Source: Chloroflexi bacterium RBG_16_72_14
GTDB taxonomy: Bacteria > Chloroflexota > Limnocylindria > Limnocylindrales > CSP1-4
Assembly: GCA_001797035.1 (NCBI GenBank)
Contig: MGOE01000017.1
Coordinates: forward strand, 8,563-14,578
Length of the DNA stretch: 6,016 nt
Direction of reading: 5' to 3'
Program-made: the position numbers and the translations under genes
The notes under the pieces: model-generated
The model's input: only the letters and a program-made list of their open reading frames with translations
The model's database searches: none
Told to the model about the DNA's origin: nothing
In this document: in pieces, positions 1 through 5,214 of the stretch
Layout of the letters: every line of letters begins with the position of its first letter
How positions within the stretch are numbered: the first letter of the stretch is position 1

Positions 1-93
1 ATCCTCGAGCCGGCGATCGAGCCCGGGATCGCGCGCCTCGCGCCCGTTGTCGCGGCCGTCGCCGGGCGCCGGGCGGGGCGCCCGGCCCGCTGA
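1..93 (+). CDS. Probable 3' end of a plus-strand gene (partial, unidentified)
   Basis: Frame 1 is open from the window edge to a TGA at 91-93 and would encode 30 C-terminal residues, beginning ILEPAIEPGIARLAPVV and ending in a basic GRRAGRPAR tail. The case for coding is compositional. By my count third positions are 29/30 G or C, first positions about 27/30, and second positions about 20/30, the order expected for a real gene in a high-GC genome. No start is visible and I do not recognise the protein. It would converge on the hydrolase gene, with a 43-bp gap between the two stop codons. Because it is short, chance openness in GC-rich DNA is a real alternative. Confidence 0.4.
   Translation: MLEPAIEPGIARLAPVVAAVAGRRAGRPAR
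61..86. terminator. GC-only hairpin between convergent genes, possible bidirectional terminator
   Basis: Bases 61-70 (GCCGGGCGCC) and 77-86 (GGCGCCCGGC) are perfect 10-bp complementary arms around a 6-nt loop. The hairpin lies 50 bp beyond the hydrolase stop codon and overlaps the end of the possible plus-strand gene at 1-93. Neither strand has a following run of U, so it is not a canonical intrinsic terminator. It could pause polymerase, protect RNA 3' ends, or simply be coding sequence that is very GC-rich. Confidence 0.4.
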
Positions 94-136
94 CGTCCGC
101 TCGGCGACCGATGGGGAGGAGCGAACATCCGCCGCG

Positions 137-1318
137 TCAGTCACCCGTCGCTGCAACCCAAATCAGGTCGTCGTGCCCCGCGACGAAGGCCTCCGAGTAG
201 GACCGGGCCATGTCCTCGCGCCCCTGCAGGTGGTGCCCGAAGAACGCGACCGTGAAGTGAGCCAGGCGGGTCAGCACCGTCTGCTCCAGGATCATCATGT
301 GGCCCTTACCGTCGAAGACGATCAGCGACCTGTCGGGGGTGCCCAGGTGCCGGAACATCAGGGCGTTCTCCGGGTACAGTTCGTCCAGCCCGCCGACGAG
401 GAGCAAGGCCGGCCGGTCCACGGCTGCCAGCCCACGTTCGCCGAACAGCCACCACCCCTCGCCGGCGAGCGGCATGACGGCGCGGATTCGGGGGTCGGTC
501 ATGGGCTGCCAGAGCCCGTCCGTGGTGGCAGTGATCGCTCCCGGGACCCGGGCAACGAATGCCGCCCAGTTGTTCGCGGGTCCGCAGTCGAACGCCGACA
601 GGGACGCGACGAGGGGCGCGGTCAGGGCGTCGGGGGTCGGGCACTGGGCGAGGTAGTACGCGGGATCGATCTGCGCCCCGCTCAGCGCGAGCGCGTTGTA
701 GCCGTCGAACGAGTAGCCGATGGCGCCGGCTCGGTCGCCGTCGATCAGCCCCTCCATGCCCTTCGGTGGATCGGAGGTGACGATGTCCAGGGCCAACAGG
801 ATGTCGAGCGGCTGATCGATCATCTGGGTGCCCATCCGTCGGTAGCTGTCGATGCCGTCGACGCTTGCCCACGCGAACCCGTGGCTGACCACGATCGGGG
901 CAATGAGATCTGCCATCTTGGTCGACGACAGGATCAGGGGGTAGGGCGCGCCGCCTGGATCAGGGGCCGCGCCCCTTGTCGGACCCGGGTCCGACGCATC
1001 GTCGGGCCGCACGGCCGGGTACCACAGCGTGATGGCGACCGGCCGGTGGTCCCGGGCGGCGTCCTCGGCAGCGATGCTGCGAGTGCCCACGTGGTAGGGC
1101 CCCGGCTCGCCCAGGGAGAAGGGCATGGGCGCTGCGCTGTCCACCGGCGCGGTGGGGTCCGGCGCGGACGGCGACGGTGACGGAGGCACGCCGGTCCGAT
1201 CGGCGGGCCCGGTCGACGGCGCAAGGTCGGGCGGCCTGGAGGCATCGCCGGAGCAGGCTCCGGCGATGCTCAGGATGGCGACGAGGACGACGGCACGCGC
1301 GAGCCTGGACCGTAACAT
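137..1318 (-). CDS. Secreted lipoprotein, alpha/beta-hydrolase (dienelactone hydrolase / PAF-acetylhydrolase-like)
   Basis: This 393-residue protein is probably an ester- or amide-cleaving enzyme anchored on the outer face of the membrane; the substrate is unknown. Residues 1-21 form a basic then hydrophobic signal, and ILSIAGAC is a lipobox with Cys22 as the lipidated residue. A Pro/Ser/Asp-rich tether (about 25-65) follows. The fold begins near VAITLWYPA (94-102), a strand typical of predicted dienelactone hydrolases and bacterial PAF-acetylhydrolases. The likely catalytic triad is Ser203 (in GYSFDG), Asp312 (GGLDELYP) and His340 (GKGHMM). Cys226 and Cys245 could form a disulfide. Two oddities stand out: the nucleophile elbow has Asp205 where GxSxG has Gly, and the strand that normally ends in an HG oxyanion motif reads PLILSSTKM. 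The ATG is supported by a GGGAGA ribosome-binding site 5 nt upstream. It follows the GntR/LacI regulator by 42 bp and is probably co-transcribed with it. The fold call is solid and the enzymatic activity is inferred. Confidence 0.85.
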   Translation of the reverse strand: MLRSRLARAVVLVAILSIAGACSGDASRPPDLAPSTGPADRTGVPPSPSPSAPDPTAPVDSAAPMPFSLGEPGPYHVGTRSIAAEDAARDHRPVAITLWYPAVRPDDASDPGPTRGAAPDPGGAPYPLILSSTKMADLIAPIVVSHGFAWASVDGIDSYRRMGTQMIDQPLDILLALDIVTSDPPKGMEGLIDGDRAGAIGYSFDGYNALALSGAQIDPAYYLAQCPTPDALTAPLVASLSAFDCGPANNWAAFVARVPGAITATTDGLWQPMTDPRIRAVMPLAGEGWWLFGERGLAAVDRPALLLVGGLDELYPENALMFRHLGTPDRSLIVFDGKGHMMILEQTVLTRLAHFTVAFFGHHLQGREDMARSYSEAFVAGHDDLIWVAATGD

Positions 1319-1323
1319 CGCGA

Positions 1324-1329
1324 TCTCCC
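1324..1329 (-). promoter_or_regulatory. Ribosome-binding site of the hydrolase gene
   Basis: GGGAGA on the minus strand lies 5 nt before the ATG at 1316-1318. It supports this start over the out-of-frame ATG at 1329-1331. The site lies inside the 42-bp gap after the regulator gene, where I see no separate promoter, which fits an operon. Confidence 0.6.
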
Positions 1330-1360
1330 ATACGTGGTGACACGAGCCGGAAGCACGCGG

Positions 1361-2509
1361 TCAGGACGCATGTGGGCCGCAACTCTCGCGGATCGTGAGC
1401 TGGACATCGAGCACGGACCTGGCGGGCCGGTCGACGGCCCCGTCCCAGAGGCGTTCGAGGACCTCGAGCGCGCGGACGCCCATCGACCGCGCCGGCAGCG
1501 AGACGGTCGTCAGCGCAGGCTCGACGAGGGCAGCGAGCTGGATGTCGTCGATCCCGGTGACGGCCATGTCTGCCGGGACCCGCAGGCCAGCATGCCCCAG
1601 CGCCCGGATGGTGCTGATCGCCAGGAGGTCCGAGATGGCCACCAGGGCTGTCGGGCGATCGGGACCCGTGAGCCGGCCGTCGGGTCCGGTGAGCGCCCGG
1701 ATCGCCGCGGCACCCGCGAGCAGATCCCAGCCTTCCGCCCGGATCACATCCTGGTCCTGGAGACGCAGGCCGGCCTCGTCGAGCGCACGCCGAAGCCCGG
1801 TCTCGATCGGCGCCACGTTGGACGGCGGTCCCTGGATGGTGACGAGACCGATCGCCCGGTGCCCGTCTTCGACGAGGTGCCGTGCAGCCAGGTATCCGGC
1901 GCTATCCAAGTCCGCCTCAACCGAGTGGCCGTGCGAGCCCGGCCGGTCGATGGTCACCAAGGGCAGGCGCCGGTCGCCCGCCGCATCGGCCGCCTGCTCG
2001 ACCAGGGTCGAGATGTCGTGCGACACGACCACCACACCGTCAGCCCCTTTCGCCGCCAGCTGCGCGATCGAGCGAAGGGCGAAGGCCTGGTCGTCGCGCG
2101 TCGTGACGACGACGAGCATGGTGTCCGAGTGCCGGGCAGCATCCTGCGCTCCCTCGAGGAGGTCAGCGTAGAAGGGGTTCGCGAGTGATGGCAGCACGAC
2201 GCCGACAAGGTGGGTTCGGGCTGCGCGCTCTTGGGGCCACAGGTGTCGCGGCTCGAACCGGGCCACTCGGCTTCGCCGCCCGCGACGCGACTCGACCAGG
2301 CCGTCCTCCTCCAGCTTGCGGTAGGCGCCCCGAACGGTGTGGAAGTTGACGCCGAGACTCGCGGCCAGGGATCGGGCGGGCGGCAGCTCGTCGTCCGGGC
2401 TGAGCACCCCCGACGAGATCAGCCACGTCAGCTGCGCGCGGATCTGCTGGGCCAACGTGTCCGGGAGCATCGGGTCGACCTGGAGTCGGGTCACGATGTC
2501 GGTAGCCAC
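1361..2509 (-). CDS. GntR-type winged-helix / LacI-type sensor hybrid transcriptional regulator
   Basis: This 382-residue transcription factor is probably a ligand-released repressor. Residues about 15-85 are a GntR winged helix: LPPARSLAASLGVNFHTVRGAY followed by KLEEDGLVESRRGRR matches the family's helix-turn-helix and wing. Residues about 100-380 are a periplasmic-binding-protein-like sensor of the LacI/GalR type. Its landmarks are VGVVLPSLANPFY, GADGVVVVSHD, TIDRPG, GHRAIGLV, SDLLAISTIRALGHAGLRVP and VTGIDDIQ...PALTTV, ending in the usual IRES. The same two-part architecture is known from the arabinose repressor AraR of Bacillus. Asp294, equivalent to a ligand-contacting Asp in LacI-family sensors, is kept. 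The Arg that binds ligand in LacI and PurR appears replaced by Ile235, so the effector may not be a typical sugar. The start is a GTG with AGGTGG 7 nt upstream. A 24-bp palindrome lies 20 bp upstream of the start, suggesting autoregulation. The hydrolase gene follows 42 bp downstream and is the obvious target. The ligand cannot be read from the sequence. Confidence 0.92.
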   Translation of the reverse strand: MATDIVTRLQVDPMLPDTLAQQIRAQLTWLISSGVLSPDDELPPARSLAASLGVNFHTVRGAYRKLEEDGLVESRRGRRSRVARFEPRHLWPQERAARTHLVGVVLPSLANPFYADLLEGAQDAARHSDTMLVVVTTRDDQAFALRSIAQLAAKGADGVVVVSHDISTLVEQAADAAGDRRLPLVTIDRPGSHGHSVEADLDSAGYLAARHLVEDGHRAIGLVTIQGPPSNVAPIETGLRRALDEAGLRLQDQDVIRAEGWDLLAGAAAIRALTGPDGRLTGPDRPTALVAISDLLAISTIRALGHAGLRVPADMAVTGIDDIQLAALVEPALTTVSLPARSMGVRALEVLERLWDGAVDRPARSVLDVQLTIRESCGPHAS

Positions 2510-2516
2510 GGCACGT

Positions 2517-2522
2517 CCACCT
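2517..2522 (-). promoter_or_regulatory. Ribosome-binding site of the regulator gene
   Basis: AGGTGG on the minus strand is 7 nt upstream of the GTG codon at 2507-2509. This fixes a GTG as the start; I find no ATG/GTG start in the same frame immediately upstream. Confidence 0.6.
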
Positions 2523-2528
2523 GGGTTT

Positions 2529-2552
2529 GGTGATCTAGCGCACTATATCACC
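2529..2552. promoter_or_regulatory. 24-bp palindromic operator candidate
   Basis: The half-sites GGTGATCTAG (2529-2538) and CTATATCACC (2543-2552) flank a CGCA centre. Ten of twelve symmetrical base pairs match, and the outer six (GGTGAT/ATCACC) are perfect. The element is 20 bp upstream of the regulator's GTG and is AT-richer than its surroundings. Its size and symmetry fit a dimeric GntR-type winged helix. It overlaps a -10-like TATAGT, so a bound protein would block transcription of the regulator/hydrolase operon. That the neighbouring regulator binds here is inference from position. Confidence 0.65.
2542..2547 (-). promoter_or_regulatory. -10 element (TATAGT) of the regulator/hydrolase operon
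   Basis: TATAGT on the minus strand differs from the TATAAT consensus at one base and sits inside the palindrome. A start site about 7 nt downstream would give a leader of roughly 25 nt including the ribosome-binding site. The only -35-like sequence is CTGACC (2570-2575), 22 bp away, which is too far for an ideal promoter. The -35 is therefore unresolved. Confidence 0.45.
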
Positions 2553-2615
2553 TCGCGCCGCGCGATCGAGGTCAGCCCGCGCCCAGGACGATCACCTCGT
2601 GCCCGGTCGCCCGAC

Positions 2616-2635
2616 GGCCGCGAGCGCCGCGGGCC
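2616..2635 (-). terminator. Weak GC hairpin downstream of the NADH dehydrogenase gene
   Basis: GGCCGCG (2616-2622) pairs with CGCGGGCC (2628-2635) with one bulged G, around a 5-nt loop, about 30 bp after the ndh stop codon. A smaller GGGC/GCCC hairpin (2650-2664) lies right after the stop. Neither has a U-run. In DNA this GC-rich such stems arise easily, so the call is weak. Confidence 0.2.
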
Positions 2636-2665
2636 GGCGCCGTGCGGAAGGGCCGGAGACGCCCG

Positions 2666-4045
2666 TCAGGCCGGCGGCTCGGGCTCCTCGATCGGGGGCA
2701 GCAGCGGCGAGCCGGTGATCAGCCGGGTGGACCGCCCGCGGGTCAGGAATGACCACGCCCAGCGCACGACGACCACGATCCGGTTCGCGAACCCGATCAG
2801 GTACACGATGTGGATGCCCAGCCACAGCATCCAGGCGAGGAGGCCGCCCTGGCGCCCGAACGGCCCCAGCCAGCCGATGTTGGTCACGCCGGACAGCCGC
2901 CCGATGACCGCCACGTCACCGCGGTCGCTGAACCGGAACGGTGGCGTGGCCTCGCCGCGCAGTCGCCGAAGGACCGTGGCGCCCGCGTGCTTCCCACCCT
3001 GGATCCCGCCCTGGGCAACGCCGGGCACGGCGCGGTCCGGCTTCCAGGGCTGCACGGCCGCGTCGCCGACCACGAAGATCTCCGGGTGCCCGGGCACCGT
3101 GAGGTCCGGCTCGACGAGGATCCGCCCGCTGCGGTCCGTCTCGGCCCCGGTGGCGTCGGCCACCCGTCGCCCGAACGAGGAGGCGAGCACGCCGGCCGCC
3201 CAGAGCACGGTCCGCGTCGGGATCTCCTCCGTCTCGCCGTCGCCGGCCGCGGGTTCCACGCGCACGCACCCGTCGTCGACGTGGACGACCCGCGTCCCCG
3301 TCCGCACGGTCACGCCCAACCGCTCCAGCTGGCGGGTCGCGGAGCGCGAGCGGTCCGGCGGGTACGTGGGCAGGATGCGATCCATCGCCTCGACCAGGTG
3401 GATCCGCGCGTCCGGCGGCCGGATCGAGCGAAAGTCGGCGCGCAGGGTGTCGTTGGCGATCTCGCCCAGCGCGCCGGCCAGCTCCACGCCGGTGGGGCCG
3501 CCACCGACGATCACGAACGTCATCCATGCCCGGCGGACATCGGGCCGTGCCTCGCGCTCGGCCGCCTCGAACGCGATCAGGATCCGGCGCCGCATCTCCG
3601 TCGCGTCGTCGACGGTCTTGAGCCCGGGCGCATTCGGCATCCACTCGTCGTGCCCGAAGTACTGGTGGTGAGCGCCCGTGGCCACGATCAGGGTGTCGTA
3701 GGGGATCGGCCCCCCATCGGACATCAGGACCTGGCGACCGTCCGCATCGAGGCCCACCGCCTCGCCCAGCAGGACCGTCGTGTTCCGCTGGCGCCGGAAG
3801 ATCGAGCGCAGCGGCTGCGCGATGTCCCCGGGCGACAGGGCGCCGGTTGCGACCTGGTACAGCAGCGGCTGGAACAGGTGGTGGTTGCGCCGGTCGACGA
3901 GCGTGACGTCGACGAGATCGCGGCCCTTGCCCAGCTCGCGGGTCGCGTACAGGCCACCGAACCCGCCGCCGATCACGACGACCCGATGCGGGACGCGGGA
4001 TGGTACGGCGGACGCGGTTTCGGGCGTGGCGGGGCGCGGCTCCAC
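2666..4045 (-). CDS. ndh: Type II NADH:quinone oxidoreductase (NDH-2)
   Basis: This 459-residue flavoprotein transfers electrons from NADH to membrane quinone without pumping protons, at the inner face of the membrane. The FAD-binding Rossmann motif is VVVIGGGFGG (22-31), followed by the ATG motif of this superfamily (VATGAHH, 121-127). The NADH-binding motif is FVIVGGGPTGVELAG (177-191). A second FAD contact is IFVVGDAA with Asp328. The quinone-site segment AQGGIQGGKHAG (344-355) corresponds to the AQxAxQ region of NDH-2. The C-terminal segment 395-440 (GGLLAWMLWLGIHIVYLIGF and NRIVVVVRWAWSFLT) is the membrane-anchoring amphipathic region seen across the family, so the enzyme looks full length and intact. 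The start is a GTG with no good Shine-Dalgarno but with TACAGT 7 nt upstream, compatible with a leaderless message. It follows the HTH/nuclease-fold gene by 49 bp; I see no functional link between them. Sulfide:quinone reductase is less likely because the NDH-2 C-terminus is present. Confidence 0.93.
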   Translation of the reverse strand: MEPRPATPETASAVPSRVPHRVVVIGGGFGGLYATRELGKGRDLVDVTLVDRRNHHLFQPLLYQVATGALSPGDIAQPLRSIFRRQRNTTVLLGEAVGLDADGRQVLMSDGGPIPYDTLIVATGAHHQYFGHDEWMPNAPGLKTVDDATEMRRRILIAFEAAEREARPDVRRAWMTFVIVGGGPTGVELAGALGEIANDTLRADFRSIRPPDARIHLVEAMDRILPTYPPDRSRSATRQLERLGVTVRTGTRVVHVDDGCVRVEPAAGDGETEEIPTRTVLWAAGVLASSFGRRVADATGAETDRSGRILVEPDLTVPGHPEIFVVGDAAVQPWKPDRAVPGVAQGGIQGGKHAGATVLRRLRGEATPPFRFSDRGDVAVIGRLSGVTNIGWLGPFGRQGGLLAWMLWLGIHIVYLIGFANRIVVVVRWAWSFLTRGRSTRLITGSPLLPPIEEPEPPA

Positions 4046-4052
4046 GCCCTGA

Positions 4053-4058
4053 ACTGTA
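4053..4058 (-). promoter_or_regulatory. -10-like TACAGT immediately upstream of ndh (possible leaderless start)
   Basis: TACAGT on the minus strand fits the TANNNT core of bacterial -10 elements and ends 7 nt before the GTG at 4043-4045. That is the spacing expected if transcription starts at the start codon. The only SD-like sequence, AGGG, is 1 nt from the GTG, too close to work. I find no convincing -35. Confidence 0.35.
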
Positions 4059-4094
4059 CGCGAATCGACGCGTTCGGCACGGTTGCGCCCGACC

Positions 4095-4814
4095 CTACGC
4101 CGCCTTCGCGCGGACGCGCACCCTGCGCCGGAGCGCCGCCCGCGACGACTCGGGCACCGGCTCGAACAGGACGCCGGCGAGCGGGCCCACCGGGTCCCGA
4201 AGCCAGCTCGTGACGTCCCGGCCGCGCACGGGGTAGGCCAGGGCGAAGGTCTCGGCGTGCTGCGCGAGGCGCCGCCGCGCCGAAGACGTGGCGGCGAGGA
4301 CGAGGAGCCGCGCCGTCGCGGTCGGCCAGACGCCCAGCCGGTCGTGGGTGACCTTGGGCGCCAGCCTCGTCTTCACGTCGTGGAGGCGCAGCGTCTCCTC
4401 GACCGACATGATCTCGCTCTTCACCTCGACGACCAGCGCGATGCGCCGGACCGGGTGCCAGGCGAGGATGTCGATCGACCCGCGCTCGCCGTACTCGGAG
4501 TACGAGACCTCGACCTGCACCTCCCATCCCAGCCGCGCGAGGCGGTGCGCGGTCTGCTCGACGAGCCCCGCATGCGCGCGATCCATCATCCGGTCCAGCT
4601 CGCCGCCCGGGTAGCGCACGTTGAGGACGAGCTCGCCGCCGATCTCCTCGAACATCCGCTGCAGGGTCCGCAGCGAGATCGCGTCGAGGTCTCCGGACTC
4701 CGCGCGCGACACCGCTCCCTGGGTGATCCCCACCTTCGTCCCGAGGTCACGCTGGCGCATGCGGCAGCGACGACGGAGCGTTGCGAGGCTGCGACCGATG
4801 TACGCGGGGGTCAT
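4095..4814 (-). CDS. XRE helix-turn-helix protein with C-terminal PD-(D/E)XK nuclease-like domain
   Basis: Starting from the ATG at 4812-4814 the protein has 239 residues. Residues about 2-60 are an XRE/Cro-type helix-turn-helix: RQRDLGTKVGITQGAVSRAE contains both helices, with TQGAVSRAE as the recognition helix, followed by the ISLRTLQRM helix. A linker with LDRMMDRAHAGL leads to residues about 97-170, which carry a PD-(D/E)XK-like core: Glu102 (QVEVSYS), Asp115 in RGSIDILAW, and Glu130-x-Lys132 in ALVVEVKSE. The tail (DVTSWLRDPVGPLAGVLF) resembles proteins I recall as 'helix-turn-helix domain-containing' from Chloroflexota and Actinobacteria. The role is unknown: a DNA-targeted nuclease, a regulator with a dead nuclease fold, or a defence or mobile-element remnant are all possible. 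An upstream in-frame ATG (4953-4955) adds 47 low-complexity residues and has GGAGG 3 nt away. I prefer 4814 because the domain starts there and codons just upstream lose GC3 bias. No partner toxin, methylase or helicase gene is adjacent. Confidence 0.85.
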   Translation of the reverse strand: MTPAYIGRSLATLRRRCRMRQRDLGTKVGITQGAVSRAESGDLDAISLRTLQRMFEEIGGELVLNVRYPGGELDRMMDRAHAGLVEQTAHRLARLGWEVQVEVSYSEYGERGSIDILAWHPVRRIALVVEVKSEIMSVEETLRLHDVKTRLAPKVTHDRLGVWPTATARLLVLAATSSARRRLAQHAETFALAYPVRGRDVTSWLRDPVGPLAGVLFEPVPESSRAALRRRVRVRAKAA

Positions 4815-4832
4815 GCGCGAAGGATGCAGGCG

Positions 4833-4850
4833 GCCACTTGTCTGCCACTT
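4833..4850. repeat. Short direct repeat upstream of the HTH gene
   Basis: GCCACTT occurs at 4833-4839 and again at 4844-4850, 11 bp apart, one helical turn, just upstream of the preferred ATG at 4814. This could be a regulator site. A 7-bp repeat is also easily found by chance, so this is only a pointer. Confidence 0.25.
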
Positions 4851-4951
4851 ATCGCCGACGTGTCGGTTCCCGCCGCGCGGGGGCGGCGCCCCGGCCTCCC
4901 CGCGCTCCTGGTCATGGCCCGCCGCCGTGTCGGCGTCGCCTGCGCCCGTGG

Positions 4952-5038
4952 TCATAGCCCTCCGCCGCGGCGTCCCATGCGGAACATCACTCCTGGGTAA
5001 TGCTGGAGGCGTCCGCGCCCCCGAATCGGTGCATTCAT
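4952..5038 (-). CDS. Possible 28-codon small ORF upstream of the HTH/nuclease-fold gene
   Basis: An ATG at 5036-5038 opens a 28-codon frame whose C-terminal half reads LQHYPGVMFRMGRRGGGL. Its TGA (4952-4954) overlaps the upstream ATG of the HTH gene in an ATGA arrangement, typical of translational coupling. Internal in-frame GTG and ATG codons (4985-4990) follow AGGAG closely, so an 11-12 codon version is also possible. The product is basic and glycine-rich at its end, and I do not recognise it. If real, it would favour the long form of the HTH protein starting at 4955. The evidence is the overlap and a weak SD only. Confidence 0.2.
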   Translation of the reverse strand: MNAPIRGRGRLQHYPGVMFRMGRRGGGL

Positions 5039-5067
5039 GACCTGCCGGTAATGCAAGGCCTCGAATC
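4985..5067 (-). repeat. Duplicated leader element upstream of the HTH gene
   Basis: Two collinear copies are seen on the minus strand. Each reads GATTCG, then GCCT, then GCATTACC, then CAGG, then ATG. The first runs 5067 to 5036 and the second 5027 to 4985; the second carries about 11 extra GC-rich bases after GATTCG. GCATTACC is identical in both. The first copy also contains half of an inverted repeat, TGCATT (5030-5035) with AATGCA (5050-5055). The arrangement suggests a local duplication of a translation-start or operator region. Confidence 0.45.
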
Positions 5068-5127
5068 TGGCCTGCCAGCCGTCGTCACCGCGCGCAACAT
5101 GACCGGGTACTCATGAACGGCACCGGA

Positions 5128-5214
5128 GCCGAGCGTGGCGACCCGGGGGCCGAGCGTGGCGCGACCCGGGGCCGAGCGCGGCGACCCGGAGGGCCGAGCG
5201 TTCCGCGACCCGGA
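5128..5214. repeat. Four tandem copies of a ~22-bp GC-rich repeat
   Basis: Units start at 5128, 5149, 5171 and 5193, with lengths 21, 22, 22 and 22 bp. The first reads GCCGAGCGTGGCGACCCGGG plus one G. All share GCCGAGCG at the start and GACCCGG near the end, with variation in between. A degenerate fifth copy (5215-5236, about 13/22 matches) ends at the stop codon of the neighbouring gene. The period is not a multiple of three, so it is not coding. On the minus strand each unit can fold CCGGG with CTCGG around an 8-nt loop, including one G-U pair. The array sits directly 3' of the fibronectin-like gene, so it may be a transcript-end element, or a minisatellite that grew by slippage. Confidence 0.85.

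Noticed and set aside
47..1180. A 377-codon plus-strand open frame opposite the hydrolase gene
   Set aside because: It is antisense to a gene with a lipobox, catalytic triad and good ribosome-binding site. Its product is Arg/Gly/Val-rich without any recognisable domain, as expected of a GC-driven shadow frame.
2570..2575. CTGACC as the -35 of the regulator promoter
   Set aside because: It lies 22 bp from TATAGT, well beyond the usual 16-18 bp spacing.
2337..4213. Two long plus-strand open frames (2337-3671 and 2810-4213) opposite ndh
   Set aside because: Both lie antisense to an intact NDH-2 with all its motifs, and their products are low-complexity Arg/Pro/Ser-rich sequences.
4083..5000. 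A 305-codon plus-strand open frame opposite the HTH gene
   Set aside because: It mirrors the HTH/nuclease-fold gene and shows no domain; the minus-strand product has clear motifs.
4095..5038. Toxin-antitoxin pair made of the small ORF and the HTH gene
   Set aside because: The small ORF is too short and too uncertain, and the HTH protein has a nuclease-like rather than antitoxin-like C-terminus; there is no positive evidence for a toxin.
5067..5078. CTGGC/GCCAG palindrome as a hairpin or operator
   Set aside because: Arms of 5 bp with a 2-nt centre are too tight for a stable hairpin and too short to be significant in GC-rich DNA.
5128..5214. CRISPR array
   Set aside because: The units are contiguous, about 22 bp long, with no unique spacers, and no cas gene is present.
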